Both the position numbers and the translations under genes were made by a program. From an uncultured SAR116 cluster alpha proteobacterium (lineage in GTDB: Bacteria > Pseudomonadota > Alphaproteobacteria > Puniceispirillales > Marisalimonadaceae): a DNA stretch of 64,000 nt. Within the stretch, counting starts at the first letter, position 1, and each line of letters starts with the position of its first letter. Positions 10,015 to 19,629 of the stretch are shown here, in pieces. The DNA lies in the NCBI GenBank assembly GCA_902528415.1, contig CABZSR010000009.1, forward strand, positions 1-64,000, given 5' to 3'. The notes below the pieces were generated by a model. That model did not search any database, had not been told where the DNA came from, and worked only from the letters and a program-made list of their open reading frames with translations.

Positions 10015-10608
10015 TTATTTAAGTATATTTTTTTCAAAACTTTTAAGCTCTTCAACAATATTTTCTTCCCAAAGATTCATCTCGGGAGTATTAAATAAAG
10101 CAAGTCTTAAATTTATTTTCTTTTTCGAAAGTATCTTTCTTCTTTCTCTAAATGTTTCATCTTCTGTACATTGTATTTTTGCGTGACGTTTGATTGCCTT
10201 AATTATAAAGTTTTTTAACACTAAACCATACCAAGGGACACTTACTTCAACATAATCAATCATCCAGCATTTATTCCTTTTTTTGTGAGACTGAACTGTT
10301 GAGATAAGCCTGGTAGAAATGTTTAAAAGAGGTGAGAATTCAGCTTGAATTAACTTATATTTAGATAATATTTTTCTATAACCAAAACTTTGGATAGGAA
10401 TAAATCCTAAAAATTTTCTTACAGCTATATAAGATAATTGATCATATAAAAAAGATTTATCTTTTGATTTTTCTACATTCATTATTTTAAAATCTATATT
10501 TGTATTTCCATGTAGAGTACCTACATGTTCCATATCTTGAGCATTTTCCCAAACTAAATCCATTGAATAATTACTTTCATTAGATGATATAAATTTAAAA
10601 CTGTACAA
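10015..10608 (-). CDS. Rieske oxygenase catalytic-domain-like protein (split from the Rieske subunit)
   Basis: DLVWENAQDMEHVGTLHGNTN resembles the non-haem iron region of ring-hydroxylating oxygenases; TTG start with AAGGAG upstream; immediately follows the Rieske ORF. Confidence 0.65.
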   Translation of the reverse strand: MYSFKFISSNESNYSMDLVWENAQDMEHVGTLHGNTNIDFKIMNVEKSKDKSFLYDQLSYIAVRKFLGFIPIQSFGYRKILSKYKLIQAEFSPLLNISTRLISTVQSHKKRNKCWMIDYVEVSVPWYGLVLKNFIIKAIKRHAKIQCTEDETFRERRKILSKKKINLRLALFNTPEMNLWEENIVEELKSFEKNILK

Positions 10609-10610
10609 AC

Positions 10611-10982
10611 TTAACTCCTTGTGAAAAATGCATAATTATTGTCAACCCTTATAACTTTCCATTTGTAAAAACTTTTAAATCTTTTATGTCTAGTTTTACA
10701 GTTTTCTGGTTCTGCAGATAATCCATGCCAAGGACATTTAATCAAATCTTCTTTTTGATCGTAAAAGAGCTGGGCTCCCATATGTGGGCAAATTGAATTG
10801 ATGATATTTAGTTTATTATCACGCCAAAAAACTAAAACTTCATTTTTGCTATCAATCCATATGTGGTTTGTTTCATTTTTTTTTGGCACTTTAATCTTAT
10901 GAGTTTTTAAAAATTTTTCATTCATAGCTAAAATTTTATCATGACAACAATATATTTTTTCTATAATTAATATACTATGCAT
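10611..10982 (-). CDS. Rieske [2Fe-2S] domain protein
   Basis: INSICPHMGAQLFYDQKEDLIKCPWHGL: CxH...CxxH Rieske ligands. True start may be the internal Met at ~10925. Confidence 0.85.
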   Translation of the reverse strand: MHSILIIEKIYCCHDKILAMNEKFLKTHKIKVPKKNETNHIWIDSKNEVLVFWRDNKLNIINSICPHMGAQLFYDQKEDLIKCPWHGLSAEPENCKTRHKRFKSFYKWKVIRVDNNYAFFTRS

Positions 10983-11738
10983 AATTTTATAACATACATA
11001 GTTACGGCATACAATGAAGAAAAAAACCTTTCAAAAACAGTTCAAGAAATTCTGAAACTTGAAACAATTTTTCCTAAATATGAAATTTTAATTATTAATG
11101 ATGGAAGCATTGATAATACCCAAAGTGTAATAGAGAAACTAAAAAAAAAATATAAAAAAGTTAGAAATATTACACACAAAAATAACAAAGGATTTGGTGC
11201 CACCTATAGAACAGGTTTTCAAAATGCAAAAGGTAAATATTGTATTTTAATTCCAGGAGATAATGCTCATCCGGCACATACGGTTATACCAATTTTAAAA
11301 AAAGCCTCTACAGTTGATATAATTATTCCGTATACAATTAATCCTGAAGCAAGATCAGAAATAAGACAATTATTATCAAAAATTTTCGCATTTAGTATTA
11401 ACTTAATATCTGGATTGAATATAAGATATTATAATGGTCTTGTTTTACATCGTACAAATTTGTTAAATGTTGTAAATTCTGAAACAAGTGGTTATGCCTA
11501 TCAAGCTGAAATACTAGTGAAACTTTTAAAAAGTGGCGCTACATTTGAACAAGTTGGTACACTTATTTCTGAACGAGAAACTGGAAATACGAAAGCATTT
11601 GAAGTTAAAAATATTTTAAAAGTATTGTATGCATATTTTATTATTATTAGATTTTGTTGGATACCATTCAACAATAAAAGAAAAAAATTAATTAAAGCAG
11701 TATCTCATTTTAAAAAAAATTATGATATTAAAAAATAA
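10977..11738 (+). CDS. glycosyltransferase family 2 (dolichol-P-mannose synthase-like)
   Basis: YIVTAYNEEKNLSKTVQEIL...ILIINDGSIDNT; NKGFGATYRTGFQNAKG. Confidence 0.9.
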   Translation: MHNFITYIVTAYNEEKNLSKTVQEILKLETIFPKYEILIINDGSIDNTQSVIEKLKKKYKKVRNITHKNNKGFGATYRTGFQNAKGKYCILIPGDNAHPAHTVIPILKKASTVDIIIPYTINPEARSEIRQLLSKIFAFSINLISGLNIRYYNGLVLHRTNLLNVVNSETSGYAYQAEILVKLLKSGATFEQVGTLISERETGNTKAFEVKNILKVLYAYFIIIRFCWIPFNNKRKKLIKAVSHFKKNYDIKK

Positions 11739-13977
11739 AAAAAAAAAAATTATTTTAAATAACATTTCAAAATCTTCACTAATTACTTTTTTAACATTAC
11801 AACTAATTTGTCTTGTTTTGTTTTATTATGACTTTATTTCAAATAAGAAAATATTAGAACACGATAGCATTGTAATACAAACGAGTTTACATGTTTTTTA
11901 CAATCAAATTTTTAATGGTGAAAATTTTTTATGGAATCCTTTTTTAAATTCTGGTCAACCTCTATGGCCACAAGTTGAAACTGTTCCTGTTATTGATCCT
12001 ATTGTATTAATAGTTTGGAGTATCGGTTTCCTTCTTGATCTTAAAGCTACATTGGCTTACTCATTGACAGTATATTTTTGGCTTATTTGTTTTTCCTTAG
12101 GTGCTTTTTTTTGTATTAAAGAGCTTAGTAAAAACTATATTTTAGGATTGTCTTATTGCTTATTAATTATGTTAGGGCCTACTGGCTTTTCCTCAATTGC
12201 TCAATCACAAGGTTTTATCGAGCCTCATAGGTATACGCCTTTCATTTTTTATATATTTTTATTATATAGGAAAGAATATGATTTAAAATACTTACCCTTA
12301 TTAGCTCTTCTCTGTTCCATATCAATATCTGGATATCAAACTCTATATTCTGGATTTTTTTCTTTTCTATTTATAACTTTATCTATCATGATGGATTTTA
12401 AACTAAGACCAAACAAAAGAACAAATGTTTTAATTACTATTCCAGTTTTAGGAATTTTAATTCTTCCTTCTTTGCTTCCAGTTGCAACTGCAGGTTATGA
12501 AATTTTTTCAAGTTTGTATAGTGTACCTCATAATGAATTTTTAGTTAGTTATAGTTATGATAAGTCTAAAGCTTTTCTTGAATTTTTTATTCCATTTTTA
12601 TCATCAGATTTTTGGCACGGAGGGGCAGTAGTTGGCTTAAGTGGAATAATTCTTTTCATGTCTTCAATATTCACTCTAATAATTTTTTTTACTAATAAAG
12701 AACTTGCTGCAAATAAATACGATATTTCTTTAATAATACCATTAATTATATCCTTATTAATTTGTGCAGAATTAACTTTTAATTTAAATACTCCAATACG
12801 TTATTTATTTGAAAAATACCTGTCTTTTCAAAGTGGGAGAGAGAGTTATGTTATGATGCTTAGAAATTGGGGATTTTCATTGAGTATATTTTTCCTCTTA
12901 TTTATTATGTTATCAGCAATAGGTTTTAAACATTTTTCAGATTCGAAAAATTTACTTCAATCAAATAAATTTATTACTTTCTATATTATATCAACAATTA
13001 TAATAAATTTAACTTTCTTAGCTGGAATTTTATTTATATACAAAAATATCAATATAATATACTTAGGTCTAGGTTTAGTTTTATTTAATATATTTAATTT
13101 TTTACTAAGTAAAGTAAGTCAAGACAAAATACCAATAATCGTTTTGACTGAAATAATCTTAATTATTTTTATTAACAAAAATAACTTTTCTATTGGAATA
13201 TATAATAATGATATGTTGAATAAACGTAGTCATAACATAGCAACTAAAGCAAAACAAATCAATTTTAAATTCGGACAATTTGACTATGAAAATAAAGAGC
13301 CTTTTCACTATGAAGGTCCTACAATTTTGAGAAAAAGATTTAGCATTGCATCAACCAAAATACCTACTGACACAAAGTTAGAATTTCCAATTACTGGTAT
13401 AGCAACACAATTTAGATTGATAAAATTTCAAAAAATTTGGAATGAGTTTGAAAATGATAATCAAAGATCAATTTTTTTTGGAAGCAATTCTCCATTTATT
13501 TATTTTGCAAATCAAATTGTATTTGTAAAAGATGATTATATTTCATCTAAAAAAGCTGTAAATAGGGCGAAAAAAAGTAAATCAGTTTATGAATTTAGAA
13601 AAAAAATTTTCATATCAAAAAAAAATGATCTTCAAAAGTCATTTGTTGACAATTCGCAAAAGAAAAACTTTAAAATTTTAAATATTAATAATACTAAAAT
13701 ATTTTTGAAAGTTGATTGTCTAACTAATTGTTTTCTCATTTATGATGATGCTTTTCATCGTGGATGGAATGTTATAGTTAATGGTGAAATATCAAATTTA
13801 TATAATGTTAATGGTTTTTCTAAAGGTGTCATGATAAATCCTGGTCAAAATTTTGTAGAATTTAAATTTGATCATCCTATTTATAAAACATTTTTTTTAC
13901 TAAGAATAATTGGGCAATTATTTTTATTAATTTTATGCTTATATTCAATTAGATTATTTAATTTACGTAAAGTTTAG
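11722..13977 (+). CDS. large membrane protein, YfhO-like
   Basis: 751 aa multi-TM with periplasmic C-terminus YDDAFHRGWNVIVNGEISNLYNVNGFSKGVMINPGQNFVEFKF, typical of YfhO-like proteins. Confidence 0.7.
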   Translation: MILKNKKKKIILNNISKSSLITFLTLQLICLVLFYYDFISNKKILEHDSIVIQTSLHVFYNQIFNGENFLWNPFLNSGQPLWPQVETVPVIDPIVLIVWSIGFLLDLKATLAYSLTVYFWLICFSLGAFFCIKELSKNYILGLSYCLLIMLGPTGFSSIAQSQGFIEPHRYTPFIFYIFLLYRKEYDLKYLPLLALLCSISISGYQTLYSGFFSFLFITLSIMMDFKLRPNKRTNVLITIPVLGILILPSLLPVATAGYEIFSSLYSVPHNEFLVSYSYDKSKAFLEFFIPFLSSDFWHGGAVVGLSGIILFMSSIFTLIIFFTNKELAANKYDISLIIPLIISLLICAELTFNLNTPIRYLFEKYLSFQSGRESYVMMLRNWGFSLSIFFLLFIMLSAIGFKHFSDSKNLLQSNKFITFYIISTIIINLTFLAGILFIYKNINIIYLGLGLVLFNIFNFLLSKVSQDKIPIIVLTEIILIIFINKNNFSIGIYNNDMLNKRSHNIATKAKQINFKFGQFDYENKEPFHYEGPTILRKRFSIASTKIPTDTKLEFPITGIATQFRLIKFQKIWNEFENDNQRSIFFGSNSPFIYFANQIVFVKDDYISSKKAVNRAKKSKSVYEFRKKIFISKKNDLQKSFVDNSQKKNFKILNINNTKIFLKVDCLTNCFLIYDDAFHRGWNVIVNGEISNLYNVNGFSKGVMINPGQNFVEFKFDHPIYKTFFLLRIIGQLFLLILCLYSIRLFNLRKV

Positions 13978-14005
13978 TTTAAAAAGTACAGTTATAATAT
14001 TTAAG

Positions 14006-14884
14006 CTATTGTTGAAATTTTTTTGCTATTAAAAAATATACTCCTATAGAACTTGTTAAAGCTACTACTAATCCAATGCAGATAGAAAATAATGCAATTC
14101 TAAATTCATTAATGGCTAAAAAACTGAATAAGTATATAGATATACTTTCTCGTACTCCCCAACCACCAATGGAAATTGGAACGGCAGTTATTAGTAATAT
14201 AATTGGCATAAATGCTATAATGTATAAAAAATCAATGTTTACATTTAAAGATTTTGAAATTATGTAAATGCCATAAAGTTCTATTAACTGAGAGATAATT
14301 GATGATATTAAAATTATATGAAAAAATTTAAAATTAAAAATTATAGTTTTAAAAATTAATATTAAAAATATGAATAAAATTATTAAAATAACCAATACAA
14401 AAAAAATAAGTATTAGATAGCTTTCGGAAATGATTTTAATATGATCTAAAATAAAAAAATGACTTATAAGTGCAATAATTAAGAGTGAGAAAAAACCTAT
14501 CAATCTATCATATACAATTGAAATAGTTGAAATGTTTAATTTTACATTTGCCCTCTTTAAATATAAAATTTTAACAGCGTCTCCTCCAATTGATGAAGGT
14601 AATATTTGATTAAATACCTGTCCTACCATTATCAGATGAAAGCACTTTATTAATTGAAAATTAATTTTCGATTGTATTAGGATAGTTTTTAGTCTGTATG
14701 ATAAAACCAGATAGTGAATGATGTAAATTAAGATAGCGAAACAAAAATATTTAATATCAAATTCAATTGATGATATTATATCCTTTTCTTTAAAATAAGT
14801 TGAGTAAATCCAGTATAGAAGTGTAAAAGATACAATAAACTTTAAAATAAAAATTATTTTATCTCTGATATAATACATAATCAA
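14006..14884 (-). CDS. lysylphosphatidylglycerol synthase TM-region (UPF0104) family membrane protein
   Basis: GQVFNQILPSSIGGDAVKILYLKR and VPISIGGWGVRESIS motifs. Confidence 0.85.
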   Translation of the reverse strand: MIMYYIRDKIIFILKFIVSFTLLYWIYSTYFKEKDIISSIEFDIKYFCFAILIYIIHYLVLSYRLKTILIQSKINFQLIKCFHLIMVGQVFNQILPSSIGGDAVKILYLKRANVKLNISTISIVYDRLIGFFSLLIIALISHFFILDHIKIISESYLILIFFVLVILIILFIFLILIFKTIIFNFKFFHIILISSIISQLIELYGIYIISKSLNVNIDFLYIIAFMPIILLITAVPISIGGWGVRESISIYLFSFLAINEFRIALFSICIGLVVALTSSIGVYFLIAKKFQQ

Positions 14885-14891
14885 AACTTAA

Positions 14892-16208
14892 TTATTTTTT
14901 AAGATCTTTTAAAATTTGTTTTGCTCTATTCAACCAAGTATGATTTTCTTTTACGTATTTATATCCATTCTCTGCAATTACATAACGTTCATTTTTATTT
15001 TTAAGCCATTTTGCGGCAATTTCACTAAAATTTTTATTATTGAAAGTTGCAAGATGTCTTTCCTCTTCAAAATAATGAAGTAAGCCACCTATTATTTTAT
15101 CATATTTAGAAGTATGACTTAATACAAAACCTTTCGACATCATAATTTCTAAAATTCTAGTTTGCGCTATGCCTATACCATGTGTATTGTTACACAAGTT
15201 TATCTTGCACTTAGAATAAAAACTTGTTAGATCTTCATTTTTTAATACACCTTTACAATATTTAGAGAATTCTGATGCTTCCCAACCACTGCCAACTATA
15301 GCAATGTTACTAGAAACTTTCTCACATAAGTTAATCAATTTAATTCTATCTAGATATCTTGGATATTCTCGACAACTCCAAGAAATAGCCCTTTTTAAAG
15401 CTAAATTATAGACATTATAATTAGAATTTTTCAAATAATTAAATGGAACATTCAAAATAGAATTCTTATTTTTTCTGTAATTTTTATTATATTTCTTTAA
15501 ATCACTAATTTTAATTTTTATTGTATCTAACATTTTTTTTTCCATTAATTTAATGTCTAAACTTCCGGTTAATGGTTTATAATTAACATCAACAAGATTA
15601 TTTAGTGCTGTATTAAAAGGAAACGGTAAATCCGAACATATAATATTACTAAAAATCCTGGTTATAAGTAGGTTTCCTAAAATAGGAAATTTTCTTATAA
15701 TTTGAGAAAAATGGTATCTTTTAAAAATTTTTTTATTTATATCTTGGTCTGGGTTATACGCAGGCAAAAAACCAGCTAATCCAAAATCATATAACTCTAT
15801 TTTTCTAACATTATTTAGATTTTTGTCATAATCATAATCTATGCCTAAAGGCAAAACAATTTGTCTTACATTGCTGTCTAAATCAATACCAAATCTTTCA
15901 CTTGGCGCAGTGGAATACAAAATATCATCTCCAAGAAATTTAGAAAAATCAAAATTATTTAGAATATCGTAATCTTGGAACCAAGATAAGTGTCTAATGT
16001 TTTTGTCCAAATTATCAGGTCTAGTTCTATTAATTCTTAAGACTACATCTGCAGATACGCTTTTAGCTAAAATATTTACAAAATTTTCATTTATAGGTGA
16101 TTTTATAACAAAATTTAATATTCCTAATTCAGTGAATGCTCTTCCAAGCCCTGTTGTCATCCTAATGTCATAAGGATTACTGAAGTTAGGAAATATCAAA
16201 AGTCTCAT
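14892..16208 (-). CDS. glycosyltransferase, CgeB-like / group 1
   Basis: IAVVGSGW...LTSFYSKCKINLCNNTHGIGIAQTRILEIMMSKGFVLSHTS...HTWLNRAKQIL. Confidence 0.75.
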   Translation of the reverse strand: MRLLIFPNFSNPYDIRMTTGLGRAFTELGILNFVIKSPINENFVNILAKSVSADVVLRINRTRPDNLDKNIRHLSWFQDYDILNNFDFSKFLGDDILYSTAPSERFGIDLDSNVRQIVLPLGIDYDYDKNLNNVRKIELYDFGLAGFLPAYNPDQDINKKIFKRYHFSQIIRKFPILGNLLITRIFSNIICSDLPFPFNTALNNLVDVNYKPLTGSLDIKLMEKKMLDTIKIKISDLKKYNKNYRKNKNSILNVPFNYLKNSNYNVYNLALKRAISWSCREYPRYLDRIKLINLCEKVSSNIAIVGSGWEASEFSKYCKGVLKNEDLTSFYSKCKINLCNNTHGIGIAQTRILEIMMSKGFVLSHTSKYDKIIGGLLHYFEEERHLATFNNKNFSEIAAKWLKNKNERYVIAENGYKYVKENHTWLNRAKQILKDLKK

Positions 16209-16402
16209 TTTAATCCTTTGGAAATTAACTTGTTAAACATAACTCTTAACGTTATTACATAAATTTAATTTTTGATCAAATTATATAAAAACAACATTTT
16301 ATAATAATTCAGTTTTTAATTATTGAATTTATTAGAAAAAAAAATTAAGTTTTTAATACAAATAAATATTAGAATTTGCAAAAAAAATATTTACAATAAA
16401 AT

Positions 16403-17395
16403 ATGCTATTTAATTCAATCTCAGTAATTTTACCTAATTATAATCACAGTAAATATTTAAAATTAGCTATAAATGAAATACTTAAACAAGAAAAATATAT
16501 TCATGAAATCATAATTGTAGATGATTGTTCTGATGACGATAGCCTTAATATAATAAAAAGATATGAAAAAAAATTTAACAAAATCACATCTTTTAAAAAT
16601 AATCATAATGTTGGTGTAATAAGAACTCAAAATCTAGCCATTAAATATTCAAGCGGTAAATTTCTCTATTTTGCTGCTGCTGATGATTTTGTTTTACCAA
16701 ATTTTTTTCAAAAAGCAGTTAAACAGTTTTTACAATATCCTCAATGTGGAATGGTTTGTGGTGACGCAGTATTAATAGATAAAAAAAACAACTTTTTAGA
16801 TATAAGACCAAGAATGTCCCCATCAATTAAAAGAAAATACTTTGATTCTAAAAATGCAAAAATTTTTTATCAAAAAATAGATAATTTCATCTTAACTGGT
16901 TCTTCTTTGATTAAACGAGATTTAGTAGTAAGTTTTAATAATATGGATGAAAAGTTATTTTCATTTGCAGATGGTTTTATGACTAGAGAAATTTCTATGA
17001 CAAATGGTTTTGTTTATATGCCTGAACTGGTATCCGTTTGGAGATTTTACGATACTAGTTTTTCAAAATCTTTGGCTTTAGACCCTTTAAGATATTCAAA
17101 ATTAAATAAAATATATTTAAATAAGATAAAAAAAAATAAGAATTTTGACGCTCGTTACCTAACAATTCATGCTAATAGACTAATTTTCCAAAGAGAGCTT
17201 ATTGACTATGATTTTAATGATGCAAAAATAAATATATTTAAAAAAATCAGTTTAGTTTTTTTTTCAATAAAACTATATTTCAAATTAAGGCCAATCAGCT
17301 TAATAATTGTTTTTAAATCTTTAATCATTTACCTGGTGAAAAAAATTATCTACAAAAGAAAATATAACAATTTAAATTACAAAGATTTACTTTAA
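16403..17395 (+). CDS. glycosyltransferase family 2
   Basis: SVILPNYNHSKYLKLAINEIL...IIIVDDCSDDDSL; FAAADDFV. Confidence 0.9.
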   Translation: MLFNSISVILPNYNHSKYLKLAINEILKQEKYIHEIIIVDDCSDDDSLNIIKRYEKKFNKITSFKNNHNVGVIRTQNLAIKYSSGKFLYFAAADDFVLPNFFQKAVKQFLQYPQCGMVCGDAVLIDKKNNFLDIRPRMSPSIKRKYFDSKNAKIFYQKIDNFILTGSSLIKRDLVVSFNNMDEKLFSFADGFMTREISMTNGFVYMPELVSVWRFYDTSFSKSLALDPLRYSKLNKIYLNKIKKNKNFDARYLTIHANRLIFQRELIDYDFNDAKINIFKKISLVFFSIKLYFKLRPISLIIVFKSLIIYLVKKIIYKRKYNNLNYKDLL

Positions 17396-17401
17396 ATTAA
17401 G

Positions 17402-18514
17402 TTAATTAAAAAATTTATTAACCTTCTCGCAAATATACATTATTTCTCTATCTGTGATATAGTTATTTACTGGGAGAGTTAAAATTCTATTACTTTGCTT
17501 TTCTGTAACAGGAAAATCGTTCTCTTTAAAGCCCAAGTAAGCTGAACTAGACTGCAAATGAATTGGTGTTGGATAATGTATTGAGGTTTCAATACCATTT
17601 TCAAGGAGGTATTTTTTTAAATCATCCCTTCGATCTACTTGAATTACAAAAGTATGGAAACTATCTTCAGCATAATTTCTAATTGGTGGAAAATATACAA
17701 AATCTTTATCAAGTAATTTCATATATAATTTTGCATTTTCTTGTCGTTTTTGGATAAACTCGTTAAGATTTTTTAATCTAAAATTTAATATGCATGCTTG
17801 TACTTCGTCCATTCTCGATACAGTACCCCAAAATTTACAGTTATCTCTTGTCTCCAATCCATGATTTCTATATAACCTACAAGTCTCATCAACTTCGTCT
17901 GAATTTGTGGTTAGGAAACCTCCGTCTCCCATAGCATTAAGATTTTTCAGTGGATGAGTTGAAAAACAACCAATTTCATCAAGAGATCCAGCATGTTTTT
18001 TTCTATATAAAGATCCAATTGATTGAGCTGCATCTTCAATAATAGGTATTTTATATTTATCAGCTATAGCTTTTATTTCATCAAATTCTCCAATCCTACC
18101 AGTTAAATGAACAGGCATAATGGCTTTAGTTTTATTTGTGATTGAAGCTTCAATTTTTTTAAAATCAATTGATTGATCGTCTAATACATCTACAAACACT
18201 GGCTTAGCACCTAAATGGGCAATAGTCGACGCACTTGCTATGAAACTATTAGGTTGAGTAATAACTTCATCACCTTTACTTACACCTAAACAATGCAGAC
18301 CTAAAAGCAAAGCATCAGTCCCACTATTCAAACTTATACAATGCTTAGTACCAACAAATTTTTTTATATTTTCTTCAAGTTTTAGGACTTCATTTCCTAA
18401 AATATAGTTGCCTGAAGAAAAAATTTTATCAATTAAAGGAAGTAAATCCTTTTTCTCTCTTCTATACTGTTCGCCTAAATTAACATATGGGATTTTATTT
18501 CTTGCTGAATTCAT
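17402..18514 (-). CDS. DegT/DnrJ/EryC1 PLP-dependent sugar aminotransferase
   Basis: GTKHCISLNSGTDALLLGL; PVHLTGR; IEDAAQSIGS; STHPLKNLNAMGDGG. Confidence 0.93.
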   Translation of the reverse strand: MNSARNKIPYVNLGEQYRREKKDLLPLIDKIFSSGNYILGNEVLKLEENIKKFVGTKHCISLNSGTDALLLGLHCLGVSKGDEVITQPNSFIASASTIAHLGAKPVFVDVLDDQSIDFKKIEASITNKTKAIMPVHLTGRIGEFDEIKAIADKYKIPIIEDAAQSIGSLYRKKHAGSLDEIGCFSTHPLKNLNAMGDGGFLTTNSDEVDETCRLYRNHGLETRDNCKFWGTVSRMDEVQACILNFRLKNLNEFIQKRQENAKLYMKLLDKDFVYFPPIRNYAEDSFHTFVIQVDRRDDLKKYLLENGIETSIHYPTPIHLQSSSAYLGFKENDFPVTEKQSNRILTLPVNNYITDREIMYICEKVNKFFN

Positions 18515-18516
18515 AT

Positions 18517-19629
18517 TTATTTATCATAAAATTCATTAACAATTTGAATCACATAGTCCATCTCTTCCTTGGAGAGATGCTGATCAACTGGAAACGTAAT
18601 AATATCTTTTGTATGACGTTCAGTTACGGGAAAATCTCCTTTCTTATAGCCTAAAAACTTTAATCCTTCTTGAAGATAAAGGGGTATTGGATAGTGAATT
18701 TTAGCTTCTATACCTTTATCTAAACAATATTTTAACAGTTCATCTCTTCTTTCTGCAAAAACTATATACAAGTGATACACTAATTTCATGCCCTCAGGCC
18801 TGGGAGGAATAGTTATTTGTTTTAATGTGCCTAAATTTTCATCATAATAATTTGCATTTTCAATTCTTTTATTTGCAATATCATGGGTTTGAGGAATAAG
18901 CCAATTTCCTACAACTGCTTGTAATGTGTCAAGTCTTGAGTTATAGCCTAATAAAGATATTTCATCTCTGTTTTTCATACCGTGATTACGCAGAAGTTTG
19001 AGTTTTTTACAAAATTCTTCATCATCCGTAATTATAACCCCTCCATCTGACCAAACATTTAGATTTTTTAGTGGATGCAAAGAAAAAGCGCCACAAATAC
19101 CCCAAGTCCCAGAATTTTTATCATTCTGAGATGCAAGTATACCTTGGCATGCATCTTCAACTATAGGTAAATTATATTTTTTACCTAATGGAATTAATTT
19201 TTCCATGTCAGTCATATAGCCAGTAAAATGAACAGGTACTATAGCTTTTGTTTTCTTTGTTATAGCTTTTTCAACCAGATCTACATTCATACAAAAAGTA
19301 TCATCACAATCAACAAATACAGGTATTGCACCTATTTCATTAATAGCACCAACCGTCGCTATAAAAGTATTTGCTGCGGTTATTACTTCATCACCATAAC
19401 CAACTCCTAGAGCCTTTAGCCCTAATTTAATACCATCAGTTCCTGAGTTTACTCCGATGGCATACTTAGAACCCATCATCGAAGCAAATTTCTTTTCAAA
19501 TTCTACTAAGGGAGTTCCTAAAGTAAAATCACCTGTTTTGACAAATTCTTTTATTTCTTGCAACAAATCATCAATATCTTCAAATTGTTGTGGTAAATAA
19601 GAATATCTAACTTTGTCAATTTTATTCAT
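18517..19629 (-). CDS. DegT/DnrJ/EryC1 PLP-dependent sugar aminotransferase (second copy, divergent)
   Basis: SKYAIGVNSGTDGIKLGLKALGVGYGDEVI; VEDACQGI; SLHPLKNLNVWSDGG. Confidence 0.93.
   Translation of the reverse strand: MNKIDKVRYSYLPQQFEDIDDLLQEIKEFVKTGDFTLGTPLVEFEKKFASMMGSKYAIGVNSGTDGIKLGLKALGVGYGDEVITAANTFIATVGAINEIGAIPVFVDCDDTFCMNVDLVEKAITKKTKAIVPVHFTGYMTDMEKLIPLGKKYNLPIVEDACQGILASQNDKNSGTWGICGAFSLHPLKNLNVWSDGGVIITDDEEFCKKLKLLRNHGMKNRDEISLLGYNSRLDTLQAVVGNWLIPQTHDIANKRIENANYYDENLGTLKQITIPPRPEGMKLVYHLYIVFAERRDELLKYCLDKGIEAKIHYPIPLYLQEGLKFLGYKKGDFPVTERHTKDIITFPVDQHLSKEEMDYVIQIVNEFYDK

Noticed and set aside
16209-16402. AT-rich gap between divergent glycosyltransferases, considered as an ncRNA or remnant
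   Set aside because: No translated similarity, hairpin or tRNA-like structure could be supported; probably a divergent promoter.
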